Virus record (IMG/VR): IMGVR_UViG_3300006165_000019
Coordinates: 1-36,584 of that record
DNA length: 36,584 nt
Origin: a virus
Strand: one strand, 5' to 3'
Below the pieces are notes generated by a model that saw only the letters and a program-made list of their open reading frames with translations, made no database searches and was not told the origin of the DNA. Position 1 is the stretch's first letter. The number at the start of each line of letters is the position of its first letter. Positions 19,941 through 26,302 of the stretch are shown here, in pieces. A program made the position numbers and the translations under genes.

Positions 19941-20416
19941 TCACAATGCTCTTGTCAACCCTTGGTGCTACAGGCATGGGGTCTATGTTAAAGATCCTTG
20001 GTGGGGCTGTACAGGCTCGCAACGAGGCCAAGGAAGCAGAGGCTAAACGAGAACTGATTCGAGATATGCAGATGAAAGGTGCTGATCTTGAGTTTCAAAA
20101 GGCTATATTCGGAGACGCTACTAATGACCCAGAAGCAACTATATTTACCCGCACTACTCGTAGGCTTATTGCTCTTATCGGGATGCTCAACTTTGCAACC
20201 ATCTCAATACTTTGTACCCTCTACCCAACCGTCGAGCTTGTCACCTTCATACCCCCAGAGCAAGCAAAAGAAATCAGCATCTTGTGGGGACTCTATAGAA
20301 TGCCAATCGACCAAGGGATTACAGCTGCCATCACTACTGGGCATATATCTCTTGTCTCAATCAGCACTCTGGGAGCTATAATAGGTTTCTATTTTACTCC
20401 GGGCGGTAAAAGATAA
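19928..20416 (+). CDS. Three-helix membrane protein, holin-like (GTA_holin_3TM type)
   Basis: The start chosen is the ATG at 19928, with AGAGG 6-7 nt upstream, rather than an in-frame start at 19901 that overlaps more deeply and lacks a site. The 162-residue protein has a hydrophobic N-terminus (2-28), a charged helix (30-60, AKEAEAKRELIRDMQMKG), a membrane segment at 79-98 (RLIALIGMLNFATISILC), and another at about 138-156. This layout fits the 3TM holin family seen in gene transfer agents and marine phages. Bases 20124-20381 also encode a lipoprotein in the +1 frame. Over that stretch this gene uses many C-ending codons (ATC, CTC, GTC, ACC), unlike its TTA/ATT-rich neighbours, as expected for a doubly coding region. 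Confidence 0.75.
   Translation: MFGLITMLLSTLGATGMGSMLKILGGAVQARNEAKEAEAKRELIRDMQMKGADLEFQKAIFGDATNDPEATIFTRTTRRLIALIGMLNFATISILCTLYPTVELVTFIPPEQAKEISILWGLYRMPIDQGITAAITTGHISLVSISTLGAIIGFYFTPGGKR
20124..20381 (+). CDS. Nested Pro/Ser-rich lipoprotein, candidate o-spanin (Rz1-like), in the +1 frame of the holin-like gene
   Basis: An 85-residue reading frame lies wholly within the 3TM gene in another frame. GGAG lies 9 nt before the ATG. The protein begins MTQKQLYLPALLVGLLLL and then has the lipobox L18-S-G-C21, so signal peptidase II would cut before C21. Ser at +2 fits outer-membrane sorting. The mature part (about 65 residues) is Pro/Ser-rich (STLQPSQYFVPSTQPSS) with two further Cys in SASCGDSIEC. 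Size, lipobox, Pro richness and out-of-frame nesting match Rz1-type o-spanins, which fuse the outer and inner membranes at lysis. The odd feature is the host gene: it looks like a holin, not an i-spanin. Chance is possible, because a Leu/Ile-rich helix can read as hydrophobic in another frame. Confidence 0.6.
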   Translation: MTQKQLYLPALLVGLLLLSGCSTLQPSQYFVPSTQPSSLSPSYPQSKQKKSASCGDSIECQSTKGLQLPSLLGIYLLSQSALWEL

Positions 20417-20442
20417 AGCATGAACACATATAGAGGTAATCC

Positions 20443-20634
20443 ATGAGCGCAGCTAAGAAGAAAACTAAATCAAAAGTAAATGAGGCAGGTAATTATACTA
20501 AGCCTACTATGCGTAAACGTTTGTTTAATAAAATTAAAGCCAGCACTAAGGGCGGCAAGGCCGGTCAATGGTCTGCTAGGAAGGCTCAGATGCTTGCTAA
20601 AGAATATAAAGCAGAAGGAGGAGGATACAAATGA
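20443..20634 (+). CDS. Small basic protein of the DUF5872-like type
   Basis: This 63-residue protein is very Lys/Arg-rich and contains KGGKAGQWSARKAQMLAKEY followed by KAEGGGYK. That W-S-A-R-K-A-Q ... GG-Y motif recurs in small proteins of phages and giant viruses (DUF5872, from memory). AGAGG lies about 6 nt upstream of the ATG. It is the first of four short basic genes in tandem. Nucleic-acid binding, for example DNA condensation in the capsid, is a guess from charge. Confidence 0.8.
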   Translation: MSAAKKKTKSKVNEAGNYTKPTMRKRLFNKIKASTKGGKAGQWSARKAQMLAKEYKAEGGGYK

Positions 20635-20804
20635 AAGGCGTTGATCATTATAAAAAAGATGGCACACTCCATAAAGGCACTACACATAAAATGCCTGACG
20701 GGTCTTTACACACGAATAAAAGCCACACTAAAACTAGCGTGAAGTTATTCCATTTAAAAGATTTATCAGTTAAAGCTAAAGTTAAAGCTAAGGGTAAAAA
20801 ATAA
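20631..20804 (+). CDS. Small basic His/Lys-rich protein (57 aa)
   Basis: This gene is short and easily missed. Its ATG overlaps the stop of the previous gene (ATGA), and its TAA overlaps the next ATG (TAATG). GGAGGAGG lies 7-8 nt upstream. The product begins MKGVDHYKKDGTLHKG, has THKMPDGSLHTNKSHTK, and ends in a KVKAKGKK tail. The pattern DG-x-x-H-x-G-x-x-HKMPDG is, from memory, seen in other marine phages beside similar basic proteins. The tight coupling on both sides makes the call convincing; the function is unknown. Confidence 0.8.
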   Translation: MKGVDHYKKDGTLHKGTTHKMPDGSLHTNKSHTKTSVKLFHLKDLSVKAKVKAKGKK

Positions 20805-21058
20805 TGCCGATGAAAAAGTCACAGAAGTCTTTAAAGAAATGGACTAAAGAGGATTGGGGTACGAAGTCTGGTAAGCCAAGCACTCAAGGCAAGACGGCTA
20901 CAGGTGAAAGGTATTTACCTAAGAAGGCTAGAGAAGCGTTAAGCTCTAAAGAGTATGCTGCAACGACAGCTAAGAAACGTAAAGATACTAAGGCGGGTAA
21001 GCAGCACAGTAAGCAACCTGCAAAGACTGCAAAGAAAACAGCGAGGCATAGAAAGTAA
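20804..21058 (+). CDS. Small highly basic protein (84 aa)
   Basis: This Lys/Arg/Thr-rich protein has SLKKWTKEDWGTKSGKPSTQ, then TGERYLPKKAREALSSKEYA and a basic tail ending KKTARHRK. The W-x-T-K-S-G-K-P-S ... G-E-R-Y-L-P motif is a recurring phage family without a known role. It starts on the stop codon of the upstream gene and ends on the ATG of the next (TAATG at both junctions), so the four basic proteins must be made in a fixed ratio. No acidic patch or membrane segment is visible. Confidence 0.8.
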   Translation: MPMKKSQKSLKKWTKEDWGTKSGKPSTQGKTATGERYLPKKAREALSSKEYAATTAKKRKDTKAGKQHSKQPAKTAKKTARHRK

Positions 21059-21348
21059 TGGCTAAAGAAAAAGATTCTAAGTTAAAGAATGCAGGAGTCT
21101 CAGGATATAATAAACCTAAGAGGACTCCAAGCCACAAGACTAAATCACATGTGGTTGTAGCTAAGGTAGGGGATCAGACGAAGACTATACGCTTTGGAGA
21201 ACAAGGAGCGAGTACGGCAGGTAAACCAAAAGCCGGAGAGTCTGCCCGTATGAAAGCAAAACGTGCCAGCTTTAAAGCTAGACACGCTAAGAACATTGCA
21301 AAGGGGAAGATGTCTGCGGCTTATTGGGCTGACAAGGCTAAGTGGTAG
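21058..21348 (+). CDS. Small basic protein of the DUF6321-like type
   Basis: This 96-residue protein contains GVSGYNKPKRTPSHKTKSHV, VVVAKVGDQTKTIRFGEQG and, at the C-terminus, RHAKNIAKGKMSAAYWADK followed by AKW. This combination is a recognisable phage family (DUF6321, from memory). It is the last gene of the late block and overlaps the convergent gene on the other strand by 11 nt. A DNA-packing role is guessed from its charge and co-occurrence with three other basic proteins. Confidence 0.8.
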   Translation: MAKEKDSKLKNAGVSGYNKPKRTPSHKTKSHVVVAKVGDQTKTIRFGEQGASTAGKPKAGESARMKAKRASFKARHAKNIAKGKMSAAYWADKAKW

Positions 21349-21565
21349 GGTGATTAAGAGCATCAAGTTCTTGCTCTAGCTGACTATGGAGGGGCCGCAG
21401 CTTATCGTTGCACAGCCTCAACAAAGTCCTCATAAGAACTAGATCGTTACCCTTAAAGACCTTAGACATATCCTTGTCGGGGATGCCGCTAAGTTCAGTA
21501 ACGACAACACCCCCTCGGTCAACTAATAGTTTAAATGATATAAGATTCCCTTCTGGTTTTTTCAT
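21338..21565 (-). CDS. Hypothetical protein, last gene of the replication block
   Basis: The start chosen is the ATG at 21565, which overlaps the stop of the upstream 51-aa gene (ATGA); an upstream TTG is less likely. The 75-residue product starts MKKPEGNLISFKLL, continues GVVVTELSGIPDKDMSKVFKG, and has a helical C-terminal half (LVLMRTLLRLCNDKLRPLHS). No motif is recognised. Its 3' end overlaps the convergent late gene by 11 nt. Confidence 0.7.
   Translation of the reverse strand: MKKPEGNLISFKLLVDRGGVVVTELSGIPDKDMSKVFKGNDLVLMRTLLRLCNDKLRPLHSQLEQELDALNHPTT
21357..21377 (+). terminator. Weak stem-loop at the convergence point
   Basis: AGAGCA and TGCTCT are separated by 9 nt just after the last late stop codon. 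There is no following U tract, so it is at best a weak or processed 3' end. It lies inside the opposing gene, and no other terminator is visible where the two transcription blocks collide. Confidence 0.25.
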
Positions 21566-21717
21566 GAGATTGCACAACTCCCAAGCATTGATTTATAAAC
21601 AATAATAAAAAACGTAGCCATTAAAAGATTGGCCCCCCAGAACCAAGCAAACATTTCAAAGGTATCTTTATTGTCTTTGATGAATGTCTTGAGTCTTGCC
21701 TTTTTAGATTTTGTCAT
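21562..21717 (-). CDS. Small single-pass membrane protein (51 aa)
   Basis: This short gene joins its neighbours by ATGA overlaps at both ends, with the RNR stop upstream and the 75-aa gene downstream. The product has a basic N-terminus (MTKSKKARLKTFIKDNKD), then one membrane segment (MFAWFWGANLLMATFFIIVY), and ends SMLGSCAIS. The layout suggests an inner-membrane protein with its basic end in the cytoplasm. No family is recognised. Double coupling and a clean positive-inside profile support it as real. Confidence 0.7.
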   Translation of the reverse strand: MTKSKKARLKTFIKDNKDTFEMFAWFWGANLLMATFFIIVYKSMLGSCAIS

Positions 21718-23624
21718 ATCTCACACTGCCCCGCTACACAAGCAAGCTCTTGCGTTCCTGTAGTAGTATCCTCAGTTTCAAACTTACCAAGGTCATCCCA
21801 GTTAATAGTCTTAGGCATTAGAGCCAAGGCTTCTTTGTACGCTTCAGGTGTGATAGCTGTATACGGTGCTTGCTGATACACATGATCTGTACGTGGTAAG
21901 AAACTAATACCTGAACAACTATCTAACCGATCCCACAACCACTGACCTGCTGCTAAGAACTCTTCGTCCGAGTAGTAGATGGTTACACTTGGCTTATGCT
22001 CACAGTAATGGTTCTGGTAGATCTCCCATAAGTCTAACTGCTGCTGCACGTTAAGGTCATCAACGCTTGTAGATCCAGTAGGAGCTTTGATAGGGAATGA
22101 GAACACATAGTTGTCATCATTCATTACATCTTTTTCCCAAGGGACTCCAGCGTCTTTGAGGAACTCTGAGATAGGGTCTTTGCCATCACTACGCACTGTT
22201 CGTATGTACTGAGCTGAGAACCTAGCGTGAATACCAGATGCACTATCTACTAACTGTGATACAGTACCAGAAGGTTTTACGGCGGTAATAGCCGTAGACT
22301 GGTTGATACCTAAACGTGTTGACCATTCTTTGTTAACCTCAACTGTCTTAGCTTTCAAGGCTTCTAAGATCTGAGGTAACGCATCATGTCCTGCTTCTTC
22401 AAACCATGCACCAGTCTTCTGCTTACCTGATAAGACAGCATGATCCATAATGCCTGTCATACTAACACCGAGTAAACATTCTTCTTGTGTGTTCTTCGTC
22501 CAGATGTTTCGGACGTAACGGAAGTCGGTCAACGAAGACTGCAGCGTACCTAAGATAGTAGCAATCTCAGCCTTACGCAGTAAGCTTTCCATTGTATCGG
22601 TACTACGAACCACTATTTCCGACAAATTACAAACCTGTGCAGAGCGTAGGATGATCTCACTACACGGGTTGGTGCCGAAGTCGTGCTCAATATCTCTACG
22701 TCCATGACGGGCTGACTGTTTCTTTGCAGCCTTGCGAGAGAAGATACCACGCTCACCTGCTTTAGATTTATAAAGAGCTACCCATTCTTCTAAGAAGGTC
22801 TCGAAGTCAGGGCGCTCATCATAGACCGCACTGTTGTTAGCGAGAGCACGTTGCGTATCAGTTTCCCACCATTGACCAGACTTAGCATGACGCATACGGT
22901 CATCAGATAAGTTAGATAAACTAATGAGAGCAGAGCGACGAACGCCACCAACGACAACAATCTCAGCGATCTTACAAACAATATCATGGCATTCAATACT
23001 CGTTAGCTTACGACCGGCAGCTTTGCGGAATGTATTAATAGTAAAGTGGAACAGAGCAACAAGAGGATCAGGCCCACTAGAACGCCCACCAAATGTTTTG
23101 AGTCTCGCACCTTTCTCACGTAACTTTGAAATATCCCAACTAGGTACTTGACCCGTATACAAAAGACTAACCAGCTCACGGAAAGCTTTAGCCCAACCGA
23201 TTTTACTGTCGCTAACATGGATTGTAGTGTCTGTTTCATTGAATTCCTCCGCCACTTCTGGCAATTTATTTACTGATTGACGTTCAACTGAGAAGCCTAC
23301 TCCTGTGCCACACATAAGCACATATAGAATCTCATCGAACACTCTTGGATGATCTACTGCAACATAAGAACAGTTAAAGCCTGCCATGTTATCACGATCA
23401 AGTGCATCACCTGCTGTCATAAGACAACGCATAGATGGCATTACTTCTAGGTTGTAGATAGCAGAGTATAACTCATCTGCTTTTTTATCAGTTATCTGAC
23501 CACGATTAACCCAAAAATCTGTGTAACGTCTTACGGTTTCTGCCCACGTCTCACGACGATTGTCATCTTCACGCCATCTTGCATAACGTGACTTGTGAAT
23601 GTACTGCTGATATGAATCCATCAT
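21714..23624 (-). CDS. nrdJ: Class II (adenosylcobalamin-dependent) ribonucleotide reductase, monomeric type
   Basis: This enzyme reduces ribonucleotides to deoxyribonucleotides for phage DNA synthesis, using coenzyme B12 to make the thiyl radical, so it needs no NrdB subunit. The 636-residue chain follows the Lactobacillus leichmannii RTPR pattern: C85 in NMAGFNCSYVAVDHP, FGGRSSGPDPL at 178-188, the active-site loop N319-P-C321-S-E323 followed by C332 in AQVCNLSEIVV, and C-terminal redox cysteines C629 and C634 in CVAGQC. It is a little shorter than the bacterial enzyme. There are two adjacent ATGs, and the upstream 49-aa gene's TGA overlaps them. A purine-rich GAGAGAG lies about 10 nt upstream. 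It ends the run of replication genes and depends on host cobalamin and reductant. Confidence 0.95.
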   Translation of the reverse strand: MMDSYQQYIHKSRYARWREDDNRRETWAETVRRYTDFWVNRGQITDKKADELYSAIYNLEVMPSMRCLMTAGDALDRDNMAGFNCSYVAVDHPRVFDEILYVLMCGTGVGFSVERQSVNKLPEVAEEFNETDTTIHVSDSKIGWAKAFRELVSLLYTGQVPSWDISKLREKGARLKTFGGRSSGPDPLVALFHFTINTFRKAAGRKLTSIECHDIVCKIAEIVVVGGVRRSALISLSNLSDDRMRHAKSGQWWETDTQRALANNSAVYDERPDFETFLEEWVALYKSKAGERGIFSRKAAKKQSARHGRRDIEHDFGTNPCSEIILRSAQVCNLSEIVVRSTDTMESLLRKAEIATILGTLQSSLTDFRYVRNIWTKNTQEECLLGVSMTGIMDHAVLSGKQKTGAWFEEAGHDALPQILEALKAKTVEVNKEWSTRLGINQSTAITAVKPSGTVSQLVDSASGIHARFSAQYIRTVRSDGKDPISEFLKDAGVPWEKDVMNDDNYVFSFPIKAPTGSTSVDDLNVQQQLDLWEIYQNHYCEHKPSVTIYYSDEEFLAAGQWLWDRLDSCSGISFLPRTDHVYQQAPYTAITPEAYKEALALMPKTINWDDLGKFETEDTTTGTQELACVAGQCEI

Positions 23625-23770
23625 TCTAATAACTCTCTCTCTATTTGTGTTTTAAGGTTTTTGTTTTCTTTACGGCGTACCGACTTGAGCTTAGAAGAAG
23701 TCTTGACTTTGTTATACTTTTTCTTCCGATCAAATCGATCACGCCTTTCATCCTTCCGCTCAATGTCCAC
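23621..23770 (-). CDS. Small highly charged basic protein with GTG start (49 aa)
   Basis: A GTG start shares its G with the TAG of the DUF3310 gene, and the TGA overlaps the RNR ATG. The product reads VDIERKDERRDRFDRKKKYN and ends LKTQIERELLE; about half of its residues are charged, mostly Lys and Arg. No longer gene explains these 150 nt, and coupling at both ends supports translation. Nucleic-acid binding is possible, but no family is recognised. Confidence 0.65.
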   Translation of the reverse strand: MDIERKDERRDRFDRKKKYNKVKTSSKLKSVRRKENKNLKTQIERELLE

Positions 23771-24114
23771 TACCAGCTTACTCCCTCACAAGATTCTAAA
23801 AGCTCTACCATTTTGTTCAAGTACCAAATAGCTTTGCGAGCATCCTTAACTGGGTTGCCTTTATTAAATAAACGATGACCGGTATACTTTAATACATTGC
23901 CGTGACAATACTGAGCAGCTTCAAACCCCCCTAGTACATCAACAATATAATCAATCGTTTCAATCTCACCAGCATTATAGTGTGCAGGGCTGTCAACATC
24001 GTCGTCTTCTAGATCAAAAGGTGAACGTGTTTTGTTAAGCCCCCATCCATCATTACTTTGCTCTCTGCTTTGAAGGTCAGCCTGTACCGATCTCCAGTAG
24101 TCATAATCAATCAT
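23770..24114 (-). CDS. DUF3310 protein (SaV-like, T7 gp1.7-related domain)
   Basis: The frame stays open upstream to 24387, but the ATG at 24114 is chosen because the upstream part lies over endonuclease I in another frame and is low quality. The 114-residue product has the family core DSPAHYNAGEIETIDYIVD, then EAAQYCHGNVLKYTGHRLFN and DARKAIWYLNKMVELLE. DUF3310 is found alone in many phages and in T7 gp1.7, a nucleotide kinase; whether this short form is an enzyme is unknown. It overlaps endonuclease I by 8 nt and is next to MazG/RNR-type nucleotide functions. Confidence 0.85.
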   Translation of the reverse strand: MIDYDYWRSVQADLQSREQSNDGWGLNKTRSPFDLEDDDVDSPAHYNAGEIETIDYIVDVLGGFEAAQYCHGNVLKYTGHRLFNKGNPVKDARKAIWYLNKMVELLESCEGVSW

Positions 24115-24571
24115 TGTCGAAGCTCTCTCTGTTGTTTGGGTTAATCCAACTGTCTGGAATGGTGTCTTCACTGAACCATCGGAAGTTGTTTGCTGTGGCC
24201 CACTCTCCGTGGGATCTTTTGGTTCCATCTTTTCTTCGCTTTGCTGCTGGCATTGGGGCGTTGGGATTAGCGAATAAGAATACCAACTCTGTGTCTGAGG
24301 GCAATACTTTAGCAACCCAGATGTATTTAGTGTACTCGGCAAAGTCCCAAAATCTACCTTTGGCTTCCAGTAATATTTTTTTTCCATCTATTTCCCTTAA
24401 AAAATCTGGTTCATATTTATGATCTATTGTATAAGACACTGTGTCTGTATGGAACGACCAGTCATCTAAGATCCCTTGGTGTAACTCACATTCCCAGTTA
24501 GAGTCATAACCTTTCGGAACATCCTTCTCCTTGGGTCGAGCTACTCTAGGTTTACGGTAGCCACGTTTCAT
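24107..24571 (-). CDS. T7-like endonuclease I (Holliday junction resolvase)
   Basis: This 154-residue protein matches T7 gp3 in length and motifs. E27 lies in SNWECELHQGIL, D56 in HKYEPDFL and E69-x-K71 in LLEAKGRFWDF: the PD-(D/E)XK metal-binding set. KRRKDGTKRSHGEWA and FRWFSEDTIPDSW follow. It works as a domain-swapped dimer that cuts branched DNA, resolves junctions and helps break down host DNA. The Shine-Dalgarno is weak. It lies downstream of the exonuclease and endonuclease VII genes, and its 3' end overlaps the DUF3310 start. Confidence 0.95.
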   Translation of the reverse strand: MKRGYRKPRVARPKEKDVPKGYDSNWECELHQGILDDWSFHTDTVSYTIDHKYEPDFLREIDGKKILLEAKGRFWDFAEYTKYIWVAKVLPSDTELVFLFANPNAPMPAAKRRKDGTKRSHGEWATANNFRWFSEDTIPDSWINPNNRESFDND

Positions 24572-24584
24572 TCTAGTAAATTTA

Positions 24585-24755
24585 TTAATGGATAGACCCC
24601 CTCTTAGAAGCTAACACATGTTCTATTTTTAACATCAGATCAGCTAAGTATCCGTCATCAACGTCAGCGGTGGTTCGATCAGGGCGTTCAAGTAACCACA
24701 TACCTAAACCAATTAGCATGTCCTCGGCGCTAAGATCTTTCTTATCTAGTTTCAT
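24585..24755 (-). CDS. Small acidic hypothetical protein (56 aa)
   Basis: This gene fills the gap upstream of endonuclease I and overlaps the 92-aa gene by 14 nt. The product begins MKLDKKDLSAEDMLIGLGMW and continues LLERPDRTTADVDDGYLADL, and it looks helical. AGGTG lies about 7 nt before the ATG. No family is recognised. Confidence 0.65.
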   Translation of the reverse strand: MKLDKKDLSAEDMLIGLGMWLLERPDRTTADVDDGYLADLMLKIEHVLASKRGSIH

Positions 24756-25020
24756 CTATATCACCTACTGTTATTGACTGAATGTCTGTTGAGGGGTCAC
24801 GCTTTAAAATCTTCTTAATCTTCTTAGCTACCCATCGAGGATGGAAAGCATTTAAACGGACTGCTTGTCTTAAATATACATAAGGCTTCTTAGGGAGCGA
24901 AGCTTTATAATTATCTTTGTTCACCTTCGCAGCCTCCTCTTCACTCAGCAACCCTCGAATCCAAGCGACTGATACTGTATCAACATGCGCCCTAATTTGT
25001 TTTGCTTTTCTTCCGTTCAT
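24742..25020 (-). CDS. Small basic helical protein next to the exonuclease
   Basis: This 92-residue protein begins MNGRKAKQIRAHVDTVSVAW, contains SEEEAAKVNKDNYKASLPKK, and has a basic helix HPRWVAKKIKKILKRD. It overlaps the exonuclease gene by 4 nt (ATGA). Similar short proteins beside T7-like exonuclease or recombination genes are known from memory, with no assigned role. Its Lys/Arg-rich helix suggests nucleic-acid or partner-protein binding. Confidence 0.75.
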   Translation of the reverse strand: MNGRKAKQIRAHVDTVSVAWIRGLLSEEEAAKVNKDNYKASLPKKPYVYLRQAVRLNAFHPRWVAKKIKKILKRDPSTDIQSITVGDIDETR

Positions 25021-25877
25021 AATAATTCATCCACCTTTGGTGTGTTGACTACCTTAGTTAAATACGATAAGCCGTTTGAGTATTTGAAAGTACGTAGACC
25101 TTCACCTTCATTAGCATCGGCATGACACTTAAACTTAAACTCGCACCAGTTACAATCTTTAGGAAGCTTCATGTTTCCTTTTACCCCATCTGGAACAGGA
25201 CTATAACATCTTTCTGGCTCATTGTCAAGCCCTAATGCAGGGATGAGGTAATTAATTTTAGCAACGATGTCAACCTTATCTTCTTGTTCGGGAGTGTACA
25301 TACATAACTCACCACTCTCTTTGTTCATAACCAAGAAGCCACCCTCATAAGTACCCTCAGCTTCTTCGTATCCTGAAAGCTGTGCAAGGTAGCCGAAGGG
25401 ATCATCGTTAGGCAGTCGCCCACTCTGGAACTTTTGGAAGGCGAACCGTGATGCAGTCTTAACATCGACGACCTCACCATTAATCTTACAATCCATGTGA
25501 CCTTTGATACCTTCTACGTCGATCTCTTTCTGCTCATCTGTAACTTCATGGCCTGCCATACGCACTAACATAAGAACAATCTCTTCTAGGAGATGACCGT
25601 ACAAGAACTTAATCTGCGTGGGTGCATCGATGTTAGAGGGTGCTCCCTTTTCTTTCTTGCTTTCGTAGTACAGTTGTCGTGCTGCTTTACCTACATTAGA
25701 CATACGTAGATGGAACTTAGTATCTTTAGCTCTTGGAGTTGCCCAAGACTTTAACACCTCACGGATACTTTCCGTGGTGGTATTAATCTCTTCATCACTG
25801 AGCGGTAAGGCTGTGCCGTTAGATAAAGAGTTAAGATGTTTGTAGATGTCAGGTACTACGTTTGATAGCTTGCTCAT
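25017..25877 (-). CDS. RecB-like PD-(D/E)XK exonuclease
   Basis: This 286-residue nuclease probably replaces T7 gp6 in degrading host DNA and in recombination. The catalytic core is visible: GHLLEEI (94-100), GHMD129CKI, VVDVKTAS with D138-x-K140, and the QLSGY motif at 166-170 typical of RecB/Cas4-type nucleases. Near the C-terminus are C224 and then DCNWCEFKFKC (C242, C245, C251). This four-Cys arrangement could hold zinc or an iron-sulphur cluster as in AddB or Cas4. It overlaps the gene on each side by 4 and 1 nt. Confidence 0.85.
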   Translation of the reverse strand: MSKLSNVVPDIYKHLNSLSNGTALPLSDEEINTTTESIREVLKSWATPRAKDTKFHLRMSNVGKAARQLYYESKKEKGAPSNIDAPTQIKFLYGHLLEEIVLMLVRMAGHEVTDEQKEIDVEGIKGHMDCKINGEVVDVKTASRFAFQKFQSGRLPNDDPFGYLAQLSGYEEAEGTYEGGFLVMNKESGELCMYTPEQEDKVDIVAKINYLIPALGLDNEPERCYSPVPDGVKGNMKLPKDCNWCEFKFKCHADANEGEGLRTFKYSNGLSYLTKVVNTPKVDELL

Positions 25878-26302
25878 TATTTCTCGCCTCTAAGATATTC
25901 AATAGCATTAATTAAAGTGTGTGTGTTGTCGTTGAAGCCACCAAGCGCTCGGTTACATTTGTGGCACAACCAACCTCTAAACTCCTGTGTGTTGTGACAA
26001 TGATCTAGTACCCATGATCCGTTACGGGTGTTACCTGTACCCTTTACCATATCAGCGGTTCCTTCACAGATCGGACACCTATAATTCTCAGTCGGCATAC
26101 CGTGTTCAGCACGTAAAGCTTTTCTGACTTTTTGCATTTCGTTGTTACACGGCCTACATTCAGCTCGTAGGTAGTTGCCACCAGAAGCAAAGTTAAAACT
26201 ACTAAGCGGCAGATATTTCTCACACTTGCTACATGTCTTACCATCATCATCTCCAAGATCTGAATGTTCGTTTAACATTATGTCGAACGTTTCCTGTTTC
26301 AT
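25877..26302 (-). CDS. Recombination endonuclease VII-like HNH nuclease
   Basis: This 141-residue protein has the T4 gp49 signature: zinc ligands C76 and C79 in YRCPICE and C113 and C116 in WLCHKCN, with the catalytic DHCH at 100-103 followed by FRGWLCHKCNRALGGFND. An extra N-terminal zinc-ribbon-like part uses C24-x-x-C27 and C49-x-x-C52. Endonuclease VII cuts Holliday junctions and mismatches. With endonuclease I nearby, the phage has two resolvase-type enzymes. It starts on the polymerase stop codon, and its own stop overlaps the exonuclease ATG. Confidence 0.9.
   Translation of the reverse strand: MKQETFDIMLNEHSDLGDDDGKTCSKCEKYLPLSSFNFASGGNYLRAECRPCNNEMQKVRKALRAEHGMPTENYRCPICEGTADMVKGTGNTRNGSWVLDHCHNTQEFRGWLCHKCNRALGGFNDNTHTLINAIEYLRGEK

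Noticed and set aside
24115-24387. N-terminal extension of the DUF3310 protein
   Set aside because: It lies across endonuclease I in another frame and looks unstructured; the ATG at 24114 overlaps the upstream stop as neighbours do.
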